From positions 37,422-101,421 of the forward strand of contig NZ_JBHUQE010000012.1 of the NCBI RefSeq assembly GCF_042687825.1: a stretch of DNA of 64,000 nt, in the 5' to 3' direction. Position 1 is the stretch's first letter. Every line of letters begins with the position of its first letter. This stretch comes from Sedimentitalea sp042687825. GTDB lineage: Bacteria; Pseudomonadota; Alphaproteobacteria; Rhodobacterales; Rhodobacteraceae. The notes below the pieces were generated by a model. The model saw only the letters and a list, made by a program, of their open reading frames with translations. It was not told the DNA's origin and did not search any database. The translations under genes and the position numbers were made by a program. Below are positions 41,720 through 50,546 of the stretch, in pieces.

Positions 41720-43915
41720 ATGGCGCGCGAACTGATCGACCCGCGGGATTCGCTGGAGCGGCAGAACGAAAAGCTGCTGAAAATCACCAGCACGCTGATG
41801 CGCCGGGTCGAACAAAGCAGCGAGTCCACCGGCGTCGCCTATGCCCAGTTCCAGCGCGCCGTGATGCTCGAGGAAGAGGTTCGCCTGCGCACCCGCGAAC
41901 TGGAACGGGCGCTGGATCTGTTGAATGTTTCCAACGCCAAACTGGCCCGCGCCAATGCCGAGACCGAAGCCGCCCGGGCCAATCTGGCGAACGCGATCGA
42001 AACCGTGCAAGAGGGTTTTGCCCTGTTCGACCCGCAGGACCGGCTGGTCATGTGCAACAGCCGTTTCGGCAAGCACATGCTGGACATCCATCCCCTGCTT
42101 GAACCCGGTCTGCAATTTGACCGCTATGTGCATCTGGTGGCCAACAGCCCCTATCTGTCCCTGCCCGAGGGCGAGACCCCGCAGGATTGGGAAACCTACC
42201 GGATGGCGCGGCACAAGGACAATCACGCGGTGTTCAACGCCCGGATGGCCGGCAGCCGCTGGCTGCAGGTCAGCGAGCATCGCACCGCGGATGGCGGCAC
42301 GGTGATCATTCAGACCGACATCACCGACATGATGCGTCTGGAGCGGCGGGAACGCGACCGGCTGCGCGACGATCAGGCACGGCTGATCAAGGCGACCCTG
42401 GAACATCTGAATCAGGGTGTCTGTATCTTTGACGATCAGAATCGGCTGGTGGACTGGAACCGGCGGTCAGGCGAATTGCTCGCCATCCCGGCCAACCGCC
42501 TGCAACTTGGCACGTTTTTCAGCTCGATCTACGATCAGATCCGCCCGAACCTGCGATTTCATGGCCCGATAGGACATGGTGACGTCGAGGCCTGGGTGGC
42601 CGACCGCACCGGCCGTGCGCCGCTGTCCTTTGAGATCGGCATCGGCAAGGACCGGGCGCTGGCGGTTCACGCCCAACAGATGCCGGACCGCGGTTTCGTG
42701 ATCAGCTTTACCGACGTCACCGACGAGCGTGCAGCGGCGCGGGCCATGACACAGGTGAACGAAACGCTGGAACAGCGGGTGGCGGAACGCACGCTGGAAC
42801 TGGAAGATGCTTTGTCCGAGGCCGAGCGGGCGAACGCCTCGAAATCGCGCTTTGTGGCGGCGGCCAGCCATGACCTGCTGCAACCCCTGTCGGCGGCCAA
42901 GCTCTATGTCGCGTCGCTGCAGCACGAGGTGACGGCGCCGGAACAGAATGCGCGCCTGTCCAAGGCCGGCAATGCGCTGGTCAGCGTCGAACGCATTCTC
43001 GATGCGCTGCTGGACATCTCGCGGCTGGACTCCGGCCTGGCCTCGGTCGACATCTCTACCATCCGCCTCAAGGACATGCTGCGTCGGCTGAGCGACGATC
43101 TGGAACCCCTGGCGCTGCGCAAGGGGCTGGATTTCCGGCTGGTCGATTGCGACGCGCTGGTGGAAAGCGATGCCTCGTATCTGCGGCGCATCCTGCAGAA
43201 TCTGGCTTCGAACGCGATCCGGTATACCGACCGCGGCAAGGTCCTGATCGGGGTGCGTCATCACAAGGGTTCGGTCCGGGTCGAGGTCTGGGACACCGGC
43301 CCCGGCATCCCCGAGGATCAGCAGGAGCGGGTCTTTGACGAATTCCACCGCCTGAACGCCACCGCCAACCCGTCCGAAGGCATGGGGCTGGGTCTGGCCA
43401 TCGTGGAACGGGCCTGCCGTTTGCTCAAGCACCCGCTGCACCTGACGTCGCGGGTCGGGGCCGGCACCTGTTTTGCGGTTGAATTGCCGCGCAGTACAGC
43501 CATTCATCGTCCCGTGCCGGCGCGTGTTCCGGCCTCCGGGCCTTCGCTGGAGCAGAATATCGCGGTTCTGATCGAAAACGACGCCGATCTGCGCAGCGCC
43601 ATGACCATTACGATGCAGAACTGGGGGCTGGACGTGCTGCCCTGCGCCTGTCTGCAAGAGGCCGAAGAGCTGCTGCGCGAGGTCGATCTCGCTCCGGATG
43701 TAATCGTGGCCGATTTCCAACTGGATGATGGCGCGCTGGGAACCCAGGCGATCTCGGCGATCCGCAGCGCGCATGGACCGGTGCCGGCCTGCGTGGTCAG
43801 TGCCAATCGCTCGCCCGCGCTGCAGGACGCCTGTGAAACACTGGGCGCGGCGCTGATCCACAAACCGATCGATCCCGACGAATTGCGCAGCTTTCTCGAG
43901 ACCGTGCTGGCCTAG
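41720..43915 (+). CDS. PAS-containing hybrid histidine kinase (NahK/ErcS'-like)
   Basis: A 731-residue cytosolic kinase without membrane segments. Layout: N-terminal coiled coil (residues 1-90); two PAS domains (about 95-210, IETVQEGFALFDPQDRLVMCN, and 225-345, LNQGVCIFDDQNRLVDWN); a second coiled coil; HisKA with His384 in AASHDLLQPLSAAKLY; an HATPase with NLASNAIRYT, DTGPGIP and GMGLGLAIV; and a C-terminal receiver with Asp665 in VIVADFQLDDG. This layout and the FIST neighbour match NahK/ErcS' of Pseudomonas aeruginosa, encoded near exaA and pqq genes. It starts 4 bp after the FIST gene. Confidence 0.88.
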   Translation: MARELIDPRDSLERQNEKLLKITSTLMRRVEQSSESTGVAYAQFQRAVMLEEEVRLRTRELERALDLLNVSNAKLARANAETEAARANLANAIETVQEGFALFDPQDRLVMCNSRFGKHMLDIHPLLEPGLQFDRYVHLVANSPYLSLPEGETPQDWETYRMARHKDNHAVFNARMAGSRWLQVSEHRTADGGTVIIQTDITDMMRLERRERDRLRDDQARLIKATLEHLNQGVCIFDDQNRLVDWNRRSGELLAIPANRLQLGTFFSSIYDQIRPNLRFHGPIGHGDVEAWVADRTGRAPLSFEIGIGKDRALAVHAQQMPDRGFVISFTDVTDERAAARAMTQVNETLEQRVAERTLELEDALSEAERANASKSRFVAAASHDLLQPLSAAKLYVASLQHEVTAPEQNARLSKAGNALVSVERILDALLDISRLDSGLASVDISTIRLKDMLRRLSDDLEPLALRKGLDFRLVDCDALVESDASYLRRILQNLASNAIRYTDRGKVLIGVRHHKGSVRVEVWDTGPGIPEDQQERVFDEFHRLNATANPSEGMGLGLAIVERACRLLKHPLHLTSRVGAGTCFAVELPRSTAIHRPVPARVPASGPSLEQNIAVLIENDADLRSAMTITMQNWGLDVLPCACLQEAEELLREVDLAPDVIVADFQLDDGALGTQAISAIRSAHGPVPACVVSANRSPALQDACETLGAALIHKPIDPDELRSFLETVLA

Positions 43916-44253
43916 CGCCTGCAGATGTCCGACCGGGTCAGGAACCGTCGGCCGCTGCCGTTCTCCAGCGAGAACATGCCGCCGATCCCCTCAATCGCAT
44001 CGATGACCAGATCGGTATGTTTCCAGCGGTCATACTGGTCGGCATTCATGTAGAACGGCACGCCGCCGATTTCACCGACCAGCACGTCAGAGTCACCGAC
44101 GATATAGTCGCCCTGCTGGAAACACATCGGCGCCGAGCCGTCGCAACAGCCGCCGGATTGGTGAAACAGCAGCGCCGGACCATAGCGCGACTTGAGATCG
44201 TCGATCAGAGCCAGGGCCGCATCCGTCGCCGTTACCTTCATGGTTTCCGTCAT
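43912..44253 (-). CDS. DUF779 protein (aldehyde dehydrogenase partner)
   Basis: A 113-residue DUF779 protein. The conserved FHQSGGCCDGSAPMCF stretch with three Cys and the PFYMNADQYDRWKHTDLVIDAI stretch are diagnostic. Function is not established, but DUF779 genes regularly lie beside acetaldehyde dehydrogenases, as here (75 bp after the ExaC-like gene, same strand). The Cys cluster suggests metal or thiol chemistry. It overlaps the end of the convergent kinase gene by 4 bp. Confidence 0.88.
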   Translation of the reverse strand: MTETMKVTATDAALALIDDLKSRYGPALLFHQSGGCCDGSAPMCFQQGDYIVGDSDVLVGEIGGVPFYMNADQYDRWKHTDLVIDAIEGIGGMFSLENGSGRRFLTRSDICRR

Positions 44254-44328
44254 GGCATCCTCCGGAACGCAGAAATGGGCCCGCCGGCCCCACGCGTTGC
44301 GCGGGGGCCGGCCGGCATCGAGGCTTGA

Positions 44329-45870
44329 TCAGAAGAAGCCCAGAGCGTTGGGGCTGTAGGAGACCAGCATGTTCTTGGTCTGGCGATAGTGATCCAGCAT
44401 CATCTTGTGGTTCTCACGCCCGATGCCCGACTGCTTGTAGCCGCCAAATGCCGCATGCGCCGGATAGGCGTGATAGCAATTGGTCCAGACCCGTCCGGCC
44501 TGAATGTCGCGGCCAAAGCGGAAGGCACGGGTGCCGTTGCGGGTCCAGACGCCGGCGCCCAGGCCATAGAGCGTGTCATTGGCGATTTCCAGGGCTTCGG
44601 CATCGTCCTTGAAGGTCGTGACCGACAGGACCGGGCCAAAGATCTCTTCCTGGAAGATGCGCATCTTGTTGTGGCCCTTGAACACGGTCGGCTCGATATA
44701 GTTGCCGTTTTCCAGACCCTCCAGCGCCGATACGTTGCCGCCGGTCAGCAGCTCGGCGCCCTCGTCCTTGCCCAGTTGCAGATAGGAGGCGATCTTTTCT
44801 TTCTGCTCGACCGAGGCCTGCGCCCCGATCATCGTGTCCATGGACAGCGGGTTGCCCTGCTTGACCGCCTTCACGCGCTCGATGGCACGGGCAATGAAAT
44901 CGTCATAGATCGATTCCTGGATCAGCGCGCGGCTCGGGCAGGTGCAGACTTCGCCCTGGTTCAGCGCGAACATGGCGAACCCTTCGAGGCATTTGTCAAA
45001 GAATGCGTCGTCGACATCCATGATGTCCTCAAAGAAGATGTTGGGCGACTTGCCGCCCAGTTCCAGTGTCGCCGGGATCAGGTTCTGGCTGGCATATTGC
45101 GAGATCAGGCGGCCGGTGGTGGTCTCGCCGGTAAAGGCGATCTTGGCGATGCGGCTGGACGAGGCCAGCGGCTTGCCGGCTTCCAGGCCGAACCCGTTGA
45201 CGATGTTCAGCACACCCGCGGGCAGCACGTCGCCGATCAGTTCCATCAGAACCAGGATCGACGCCGGGGTCTGTTCGGCGGGCTTCATCACCACGCAATT
45301 GCCGGCGGCCAGTGCCGGCGCCAGTTTCCAGACCGCCATCAGCAGCGGAAAGTTCCAGGGGATGATCTGGCCGACGACGCCCAGCGGCTCGGGAATGTGA
45401 TAGGCATAGGTGTCGGCGTCGATTTCCGAAACATGGCCTTCCTCGGCGCGGATGCAGCCGGCGAAATAGCGCCAGTGGTCAATGCACAGTGCCACGTCGG
45501 CGGCGATCGACTCGCGCACCGGCTTGCCGTTGTCCAGCGTCTCGGCCACCGCCAGTTTGTGGTGGTTGGCCTCCATGATGTCGGCAATCTTCAGCAGCAT
45601 GTTCGACCGTTCGGTGGTCGAGCTTTTTCCCCAGGCGGGGAATGCGGCATGGGCGGCATCCAGCGCCGCCTCGATGTCGTCCGCGTTGGACCGGGCAACC
45701 TCGCAGATCACTTCGTTGGTGATCGGCGTGGTGTTCTCGAAATACTGACCCGACTTGGGTTCGACAAATGCGCCGTTGATAAAGTTTCCGTAGCGCGGCT
45801 TGAACGGAAATTCGACGTCCAGATGCGATGTATCCAATGCAGAGCTGATCTGCAGGTGTTGAATGTTCAT
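44329..45870 (-). CDS. NAD-dependent aldehyde dehydrogenase (ExaC/acetaldehyde dehydrogenase II-like)
   Basis: A 513-residue ALDH-superfamily enzyme expected to oxidise the aldehyde made by the PQQ dehydrogenase to the acid. Motifs: PWNFPLLMAVWKLAPALA (NAD site), FTGETTTGR, general base Glu in LELGGKSPN, catalytic Cys in NQGEVCTCPSR, and IFGPVLSV. The GEVCTCPSR active-site sequence and the N-terminus resemble ExaC-type acetaldehyde dehydrogenases. A copy of the regulon motif lies 120 bp upstream, identical to the one near pqqA. Confidence 0.92.
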   Translation of the reverse strand: MNIQHLQISSALDTSHLDVEFPFKPRYGNFINGAFVEPKSGQYFENTTPITNEVICEVARSNADDIEAALDAAHAAFPAWGKSSTTERSNMLLKIADIMEANHHKLAVAETLDNGKPVRESIAADVALCIDHWRYFAGCIRAEEGHVSEIDADTYAYHIPEPLGVVGQIIPWNFPLLMAVWKLAPALAAGNCVVMKPAEQTPASILVLMELIGDVLPAGVLNIVNGFGLEAGKPLASSSRIAKIAFTGETTTGRLISQYASQNLIPATLELGGKSPNIFFEDIMDVDDAFFDKCLEGFAMFALNQGEVCTCPSRALIQESIYDDFIARAIERVKAVKQGNPLSMDTMIGAQASVEQKEKIASYLQLGKDEGAELLTGGNVSALEGLENGNYIEPTVFKGHNKMRIFQEEIFGPVLSVTTFKDDAEALEIANDTLYGLGAGVWTRNGTRAFRFGRDIQAGRVWTNCYHAYPAHAAFGGYKQSGIGRENHKMMLDHYRQTKNMLVSYSPNALGFF

Positions 45871-46348
45871 GCCATTCCTCCCCTATGAAAGAGTCCAAAA
45901 AACGCACCCCAAACCCATGCCCCAACGGTCGTGATCGGGTCTCTGGTCCGGTGCTGGATCGACAATAGAAAGACCGGCCGGCAAGCGGTATTCGACCTTG
46001 GTCGCAGCGGCGCGGACCGCCATCTTGACGCATGGCTGGCAGCCCAACGGCGTCAAGTCAGAGACGCACCGTATCGCACGTCATGCACCGCCGAGAGCGT
46101 GGCGTAGGGTTACCAAACTTGCTGTCGTGACAGGTGCCGGACCAAAAATGTTCAGTCGGCGACCTTTTTGCAGATCAGGACTGCAAGCCTATCGAACAGA
46201 AAGACGCACCTGTTCTACTGCTCGGCGTTGCACAGTTTTTTGGAATGCAGTGTGGACAGAGCTCGAGCATATGGGGAAGTTGGCCGATCACATGCGATGC
46301 GCGGCGAGATCGCCCCGGCGACGTCGCCGGGGCTGCTTTGGTTGAAGG
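45871..46348. other. Intergenic region, 478 bp, regulatory
   Basis: Between the start of the aldehyde dehydrogenase gene and the end of ggt, both on the minus strand. It holds regulon motif copy 6 (45990-46007) and a 22-bp perfect palindrome at 46312-46333 (arms GCCCCGGCGAC) just beyond ggt that lacks a T-tract on the minus strand. Short plus-strand open frames at 46134-46464 have no recognisable protein character. Confidence 0.6.
45990..46007 (+). promoter_or_regulatory. Regulon motif copy 6 (upstream of aldehyde dehydrogenase)
   Basis: ATTCGACCTTGGTCGCAG, identical over 18 bp to copy 2 near pqqA although 18 kb away. It has the perfect dyad CGACC-TT-GGTCG and lies 120 bp upstream of the aldehyde dehydrogenase start. 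Confidence 0.7.
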
Positions 46349-48073
46349 TCAGTGCCCGAGGGTCGCCGCGTCGACGCGGCGCGGATCCGAGGCTCCGAAG
46401 AGGTAGCCGCTTTCCTTGTCCACGAGGATCGATTGGGTCGAACCCATCACGGATTTTTCGCTGACCTTGTGGCCCCGCTGTTCGAGCAAACCGATCGTGT
46501 CGAGGCTGATGCCGTCCTCAATCCGGATTTCGTCCGGCAGCCACTGGTGGTGGATGCGGGGCGCAAAGGAAGCCTCGGCAACGTTCATCCCGTGGTCGAT
46601 GACATTCATGATGACCTGCAACGTGGTGGTGATGATGCGCGAGCCTCCAGGCGAACCGGTGACCAAGAACACCTCTCCGTCCTTCATCACGATCGTCGGC
46701 GACATCGATGACAGGGGCCGCTTGCCGCCCTCGACAGCATTGGCATCCCCGCCGATCAGGCCATAGGCATTTGGCACGCCGGGCTTGGCGGCAAAGTCAT
46801 CCATCTCGTTGTTCATGAGAACGCCGGTGCCATCGGCAACCATTCCAGAACCATAAGAGAAGTTGATCGTGTAGGTGTTGGATACGGCATTGCCGTCCTT
46901 GTCCACGATCGAGAAATGTGTGGTCTGGTCTGACTCGTAAGGCGCGAGATTGCCCGGTTTGATGGTGATCGATGGGGTCGCCGCGTTGAGGCTGATGCCG
47001 GCGCGGATATCGTCGGCATAGGTCTTGGAGGTGATCTCTGCCAGAGGCACATCCACGAAATCGCTGTCGCCGAGATATTCCGAGCGGTCGGCATAGGCGC
47101 GTTTCATCGCCTCGGACATGAGGTGAATCGTGTCGGCGGAATTGTGGCCGAGGAAGGAGATCGGATAGTCCTCGAGAACATTGAGGATCTGGATGATATG
47201 CGCCCCACCCGAGCTGGGGGGCGGCATTGAAACGATCTCGTAGCCGCGATAGGTACCCCGAACCGGGTCGCGCAGAACCGGCATATAGCCGGCCATATCC
47301 TCGACGGTAATGCGGCCACCGGCGGCCTGCACCGCTTTGGCGATTTTCACCGCCGTCTCGCCCTTGTAAAAGCCGTCCGTACCTTCATCGGCGATCTTCT
47401 GCAGGGTGTTGGCGAGGTCCGCTTGCACAAGGGTCTCGCCGGGTTCGTAGAAACCGCCGCCTTCCTTGTAAAAGATGCTCTCGGAGGTCGGCCATTTCTT
47501 CAGCCGGGATTCAAGCCCCTTGAGACTGTCGGCAAGGCCGGGAGTCACCGCGATCCCGTCGCGGGCAAGGGCTATCGCCGGTTCGATCACTTCGGCGAGG
47601 GTCATGCTTCCGTAGTTTTCGAGCGCCATTTGCATTCCGGCAACCGTTCCAGGCACGCCGACGGCCAGACCCGTGAAGCGCGAGAGTTCACTGTCGGCGT
47701 TGCCTGCGGCGTCGAGAAACATGTCGCGATCCGCAGACGCGGGTGCCATTTCGCGATAGTCTATGGCCTTGGTTTCGCCGGTTTCCGCGTCATGGATGAC
47801 CATGAACCCGCCGCCGCCGATATTGCCGGCGCGCGGCAGAGTTACGGCCAGGGCAAAGGCCACGGCAACGCCTGCGTCAACGGCATTGCCGCCTGCCTTG
47901 AGGATGTCGAGTCCGATCTGGGCCGCCACCGCTTCCTGCGCCGAAACCATGCCGTTCTCAGCATAAACCGGATGAACGCGGTCGCTCCCGGAGAAGATCG
48001 CCGCTTCCTGTGCGTAAAGCGCGGGTGCCGCTGACATGGCAAAGCACACCGCCCCTGTGATAACGTGTCTCAT
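46349..48073 (-). CDS. ggt: Gamma-glutamyltransferase
   Basis: Periplasmic, autoprocessed N-terminal nucleophile hydrolase acting on glutathione and other gamma-glutamyl compounds, 574 residues. The signal peptide ends near ALYAQ. Motifs: GGNAVDAGVAVAFALAVTLP, GNIGGGGFMVIHD, PPPSSGGAHIIQILN, and the cleavage/nucleophile site QTTHFSIVDKDGNAVSNTYTIN, with the Thr of TTHFS as the new N-terminus of the small subunit. PLSSMSPTIV and GSPGGSRIITT complete the small subunit. The gene looks intact. It stands between the alcohol island and the disrupted region and has no obvious link to either. Confidence 0.93.
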   Translation of the reverse strand: MRHVITGAVCFAMSAAPALYAQEAAIFSGSDRVHPVYAENGMVSAQEAVAAQIGLDILKAGGNAVDAGVAVAFALAVTLPRAGNIGGGGFMVIHDAETGETKAIDYREMAPASADRDMFLDAAGNADSELSRFTGLAVGVPGTVAGMQMALENYGSMTLAEVIEPAIALARDGIAVTPGLADSLKGLESRLKKWPTSESIFYKEGGGFYEPGETLVQADLANTLQKIADEGTDGFYKGETAVKIAKAVQAAGGRITVEDMAGYMPVLRDPVRGTYRGYEIVSMPPPSSGGAHIIQILNVLEDYPISFLGHNSADTIHLMSEAMKRAYADRSEYLGDSDFVDVPLAEITSKTYADDIRAGISLNAATPSITIKPGNLAPYESDQTTHFSIVDKDGNAVSNTYTINFSYGSGMVADGTGVLMNNEMDDFAAKPGVPNAYGLIGGDANAVEGGKRPLSSMSPTIVMKDGEVFLVTGSPGGSRIITTTLQVIMNVIDHGMNVAEASFAPRIHHQWLPDEIRIEDGISLDTIGLLEQRGHKVSEKSVMGSTQSILVDKESGYLFGASDPRRVDAATLGH

Positions 48074-48482
48074 TGAAGTCCTCCCATTTGACTTACGTGT
48101 CCTGAGCGTTGCAGTTTCGTGTCAAAGGCGCAACATCGACGTCAGGGCGCCATGCAAAGCTTCAGCACCCCTTGGCGTTGTCACGGCATTCGTGAAGGAC
48201 TAGCCCTCAAGGCTCTCAGAGGGGCTTGGAAGCTCCTTGATCTGGTCCCGGCGCGCCTTGCGCATCCTTCTTGGCGAGGGGATGGCTCGGTCCCGGCCCA
48301 CTGAGCCTCGGTAAGGCCCGGAAGCTGTCCAAGGTGCCTCTCTGTGCATCAAGGTAAAGGTCCGACAGGTCGTCAAAGCCGCCTATGGCGTCCTCCTGCA
48401 CGTCCAACTATTGGCGCAGGGCGTCAAGGGACCGCTCGGACAGCCCGGTATCATTCGACCGTTCCACATACCGATCCAGCGA

Positions 48483-48655
48483 GGCCGCGAATTGGCTTCG
48501 CACCATTTCCCGCATTTGTCCCGCCTGAGCCGTGCCAATGTCTTGTTCTCGCGCATCAATCTCCCACGGGATGCAAGATGGCGAGCCAGATCGCCAGCCC
48601 GATCTGGGCACCTGGTGCGAAGGGATATTCTGACTGTGCGGCGCTTGTGGCCCTC
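48483..48655 (+). repeat. 173-bp exact direct repeat, copy 1 (probable contig end)
   Basis: Begins GGCCGCGAATTGG and ends GTGGCCCTC directly before the N at 48656. Copy 2 at 48657-48829 is identical. Two identical sequences on either side of one N are what results when overlapping contig ends are placed side by side without merging, so this is more likely an assembly artefact than biology. Confidence 0.9.
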
Positions 48656-48656
48656 N
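48656..48656. other. Assembly gap (single N)
   Basis: The only ambiguous base in the window, located exactly between the two copies of the 173-bp repeat. Confidence 0.97.
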
Positions 48657-48829
48657 GGCCGCGAATTGGCTTCGCACCATTTCCCGCATTTGTCCCGCCT
48701 GAGCCGTGCCAATGTCTTGTTCTCGCGCATCAATCTCCCACGGGATGCAAGATGGCGAGCCAGATCGCCAGCCCGATCTGGGCACCTGGTGCGAAGGGAT
48801 ATTCTGACTGTGCGGCGCTTGTGGCCCTC
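48657..48829 (+). repeat. 173-bp exact direct repeat, copy 2 (probable contig end)
   Basis: Identical to 48483-48655. If the copies are one sequence, the true distance across this point is 174 bp shorter and 48655 continues directly to 48830. Confidence 0.9.
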
Positions 48830-48859
48830 AGCCCGAGGTAGGAGCCACCGGAAGTAGTA

Positions 48860-49500
48860 GACTCGGCGGGGTTCTCGGCCGCGATCACCGCCGCCGAGGA
48901 CGGCGCACGCGTCGCGCTGATCGGGCACGGGACCATCGGCGGCACCTGCGTGAACGTCGGCTGTGTGCCTTCGAAGGCGATGATCCGGACGATGGAAGTG
49001 ATGCACGCCCCGCGGGCCGCGCAGCGCTTCGACGGCATCGAGCCCAAGGCGCGGATTACCGACTGGGCATCCGTGGTCCGGCAAAAGCAGGCGCTCGCCG
49101 ACGACCTGCGCGCCGCCAAGTACATCGACGTCCTGCCAAGGCACAGCGGAATCGCCTACATGGAAGGCGCGGCGCAATTTTCCGAAGATGGTAAGCTGAC
49201 GGTCGCGGGCGAGCCCCTCAAGGCCGGCAAGATCATTCTCGCCACGGGCTCCCGCCCGCATGTGCCGGACATCCCCGGCATAGAGACTGTGTGCGCCCAC
49301 GACAGCACCTCGATCTTCGAACTGGAGCGGCTGCCCGCTTCGCTGACCGTGGTGGGCGGCGGCTATATCGGAGTCGAACTTGCACAGGTCTTCGCGCGGG
49401 CCGGGACGCGCGTGATCGTCTTGACCCGGCGCGGACTACTTCCCGAACCTTCGACAAGGACGTGGCTGCGCTCAGTTGCTGCGCGGGGTGACGCGGAAGG
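48860..49500 (+). pseudogene. Mercuric reductase (MerA-like) fragment
   Basis: Plus-strand sequence reads DSAGFSAAITAAEDGARVALIGHG followed by TIGGTCVNVGCVPSKAMIR, the FAD-binding and redox-active Cys pair of MerA (GTCVNVGC). It then continues through ILATGSRPHVPDIPGIETV and the second dinucleotide-binding motif VVGGGYIGVELAQVFARAGTRV. There is no start codon or N-terminal glycine loop, and the sequence breaks near 48860. After RRGLLPE (about 49444) the frame shifts (FDKDVAALS appears in another frame) and the dimerisation domain is absent. About 200 of the roughly 470 catalytic-core residues remain. No merR, merT or merP is nearby, so it is a remnant left by rearrangement. Confidence 0.85.
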
Positions 49501-49532
49501 CGCTCAAACAGATCCCTGCGCTGACCGGGCTG

Positions 49533-50546
49533 CTAGGGCACCGCAAAGCGTCCGCGCGTGCGGTTCGCGAAGGCCACCAGTGACAGCATGACCGGTACCT
49601 CGACCAGCACGCCCACGACCGTGGCCAGCGCGGCACCGGAGTTCAGGCCAAAGAGGCTGATCGCGACGGCGACGGCGAGTTCGAAGAAGTTCGACGTGCC
49701 GATGAGCGCGCAGGGCGCCGCGATCCGGTGGGGCACACGCAGCGCGTAGGCCGCGACATAGGCCAGCGCGAAGATGCCATAGGATTGGATCAGGATCGGC
49801 ACCGCGATCAGCGCGATGACCTGCGGCCGGTCGAGGATCACCTGACCCTGCAGCCCGAAGAGGATCATGACCGTCGCGATCAGGCCCACGACGCCCCAGG
49901 GCTTTACCCTGTCGCGGAACGCGTCGATGCGTTCCGCCTCACCAAGGCGCGCGCGCGTCCAGAGCCCGGCGACGAGCGGCAGGACGACGAACAGCACCAC
50001 GGAGAGAAGCAATGTCTCCCACGGCACAGTGATGTCGGTCACGCCCAGAAGGAACGCCACAATGGGCGCGAAGGCGAAGACCATCACGACGTCGTTCACC
50101 GAGACCTGCAACAGGGTGTAACTCTCGTCGCCCTTGGTCAGCTGGGACCAGACGAAGACCATCGCGGTGCAGGGCGCCGCCCCCAGCAGGATAAGCCCCG
50201 CGATGTATTGCCGAGCGTCGTCGGGCGCGATGAGGTCGACGAACACCACCTCGAAGAACAGGACGCCGAGCGCGGCCATTGTGAAGGGCTTGATGAACCA
50301 GTTAACCACCAGCGTGATGGCGAGGCCTTTCGGCTGCTTGACCACATCCCGCAGGCTGCGGGGATCGACGCCCACCATCATCGGGTAGACCATCGCCCAG
50401 ATCAGCACGGCGACGACCAGGTTGACGCTCGCGACCTCCGTCGCGGCGATAGCCTCGACTAGAGAAGGCGCCGCTGTGCCGATGGCGATACCCGCCACCA
50501 TTGCGAGGCCGACCCAGACAGTGAGATACCGTTCGAAAATGCTCAT
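49533..50546 (-). CDS. acr3: Acr3-type arsenite efflux permease
   Basis: Inner-membrane As(III) exporter with ten predicted hydrophobic segments, 337 residues. The conserved Cys of Acr3 proteins lies in LLGAAPCTAMVFVWSQLTKGD, and MVYPMMVGVDPRSLRDV and GTSNFFELAVAVAISLFG are further family motifs. It is the last gene of a four-gene arsenic operon and overlaps arsJ by 4 bp. It exports the arsenite produced by the ArsC domain of the first gene. Confidence 0.93.
   Translation of the reverse strand: MSIFERYLTVWVGLAMVAGIAIGTAAPSLVEAIAATEVASVNLVVAVLIWAMVYPMMVGVDPRSLRDVVKQPKGLAITLVVNWFIKPFTMAALGVLFFEVVFVDLIAPDDARQYIAGLILLGAAPCTAMVFVWSQLTKGDESYTLLQVSVNDVVMVFAFAPIVAFLLGVTDITVPWETLLLSVVLFVVLPLVAGLWTRARLGEAERIDAFRDRVKPWGVVGLIATVMILFGLQGQVILDRPQVIALIAVPILIQSYGIFALAYVAAYALRVPHRIAAPCALIGTSNFFELAVAVAISLFGLNSGAALATVVGVLVEVPVMLSLVAFANRTRGRFAVP

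Larger units (their letters stand above)
48074..48860. other. Region without an intact gene, spanning a scaffold gap
   Basis: 787 bp between the ggt start and the merA remnant. It contains the single N at 48656 and the 173-bp duplicated flanks. On the minus strand from about 48600 to 48216 one frame reads as protein-like sequence (MREMVRSQFAASLDRYVERS, then LDVQEDAIGGFDDLSDLYLD) broken by an in-frame TAG at 48408-48410. I do not recognise it; it may be a decayed gene. Confidence 0.5.

Noticed and set aside
46312..46333. 22-bp perfect palindrome after ggt as an intrinsic terminator
   Set aside because: On the ggt strand it is not followed by T residues; left only as a noted palindrome.
48383..49300. 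A 305-codon minus-strand frame running through the N
   Set aside because: It exists only because of the duplicated contig ends and is antisense to the MerA-like fragment.
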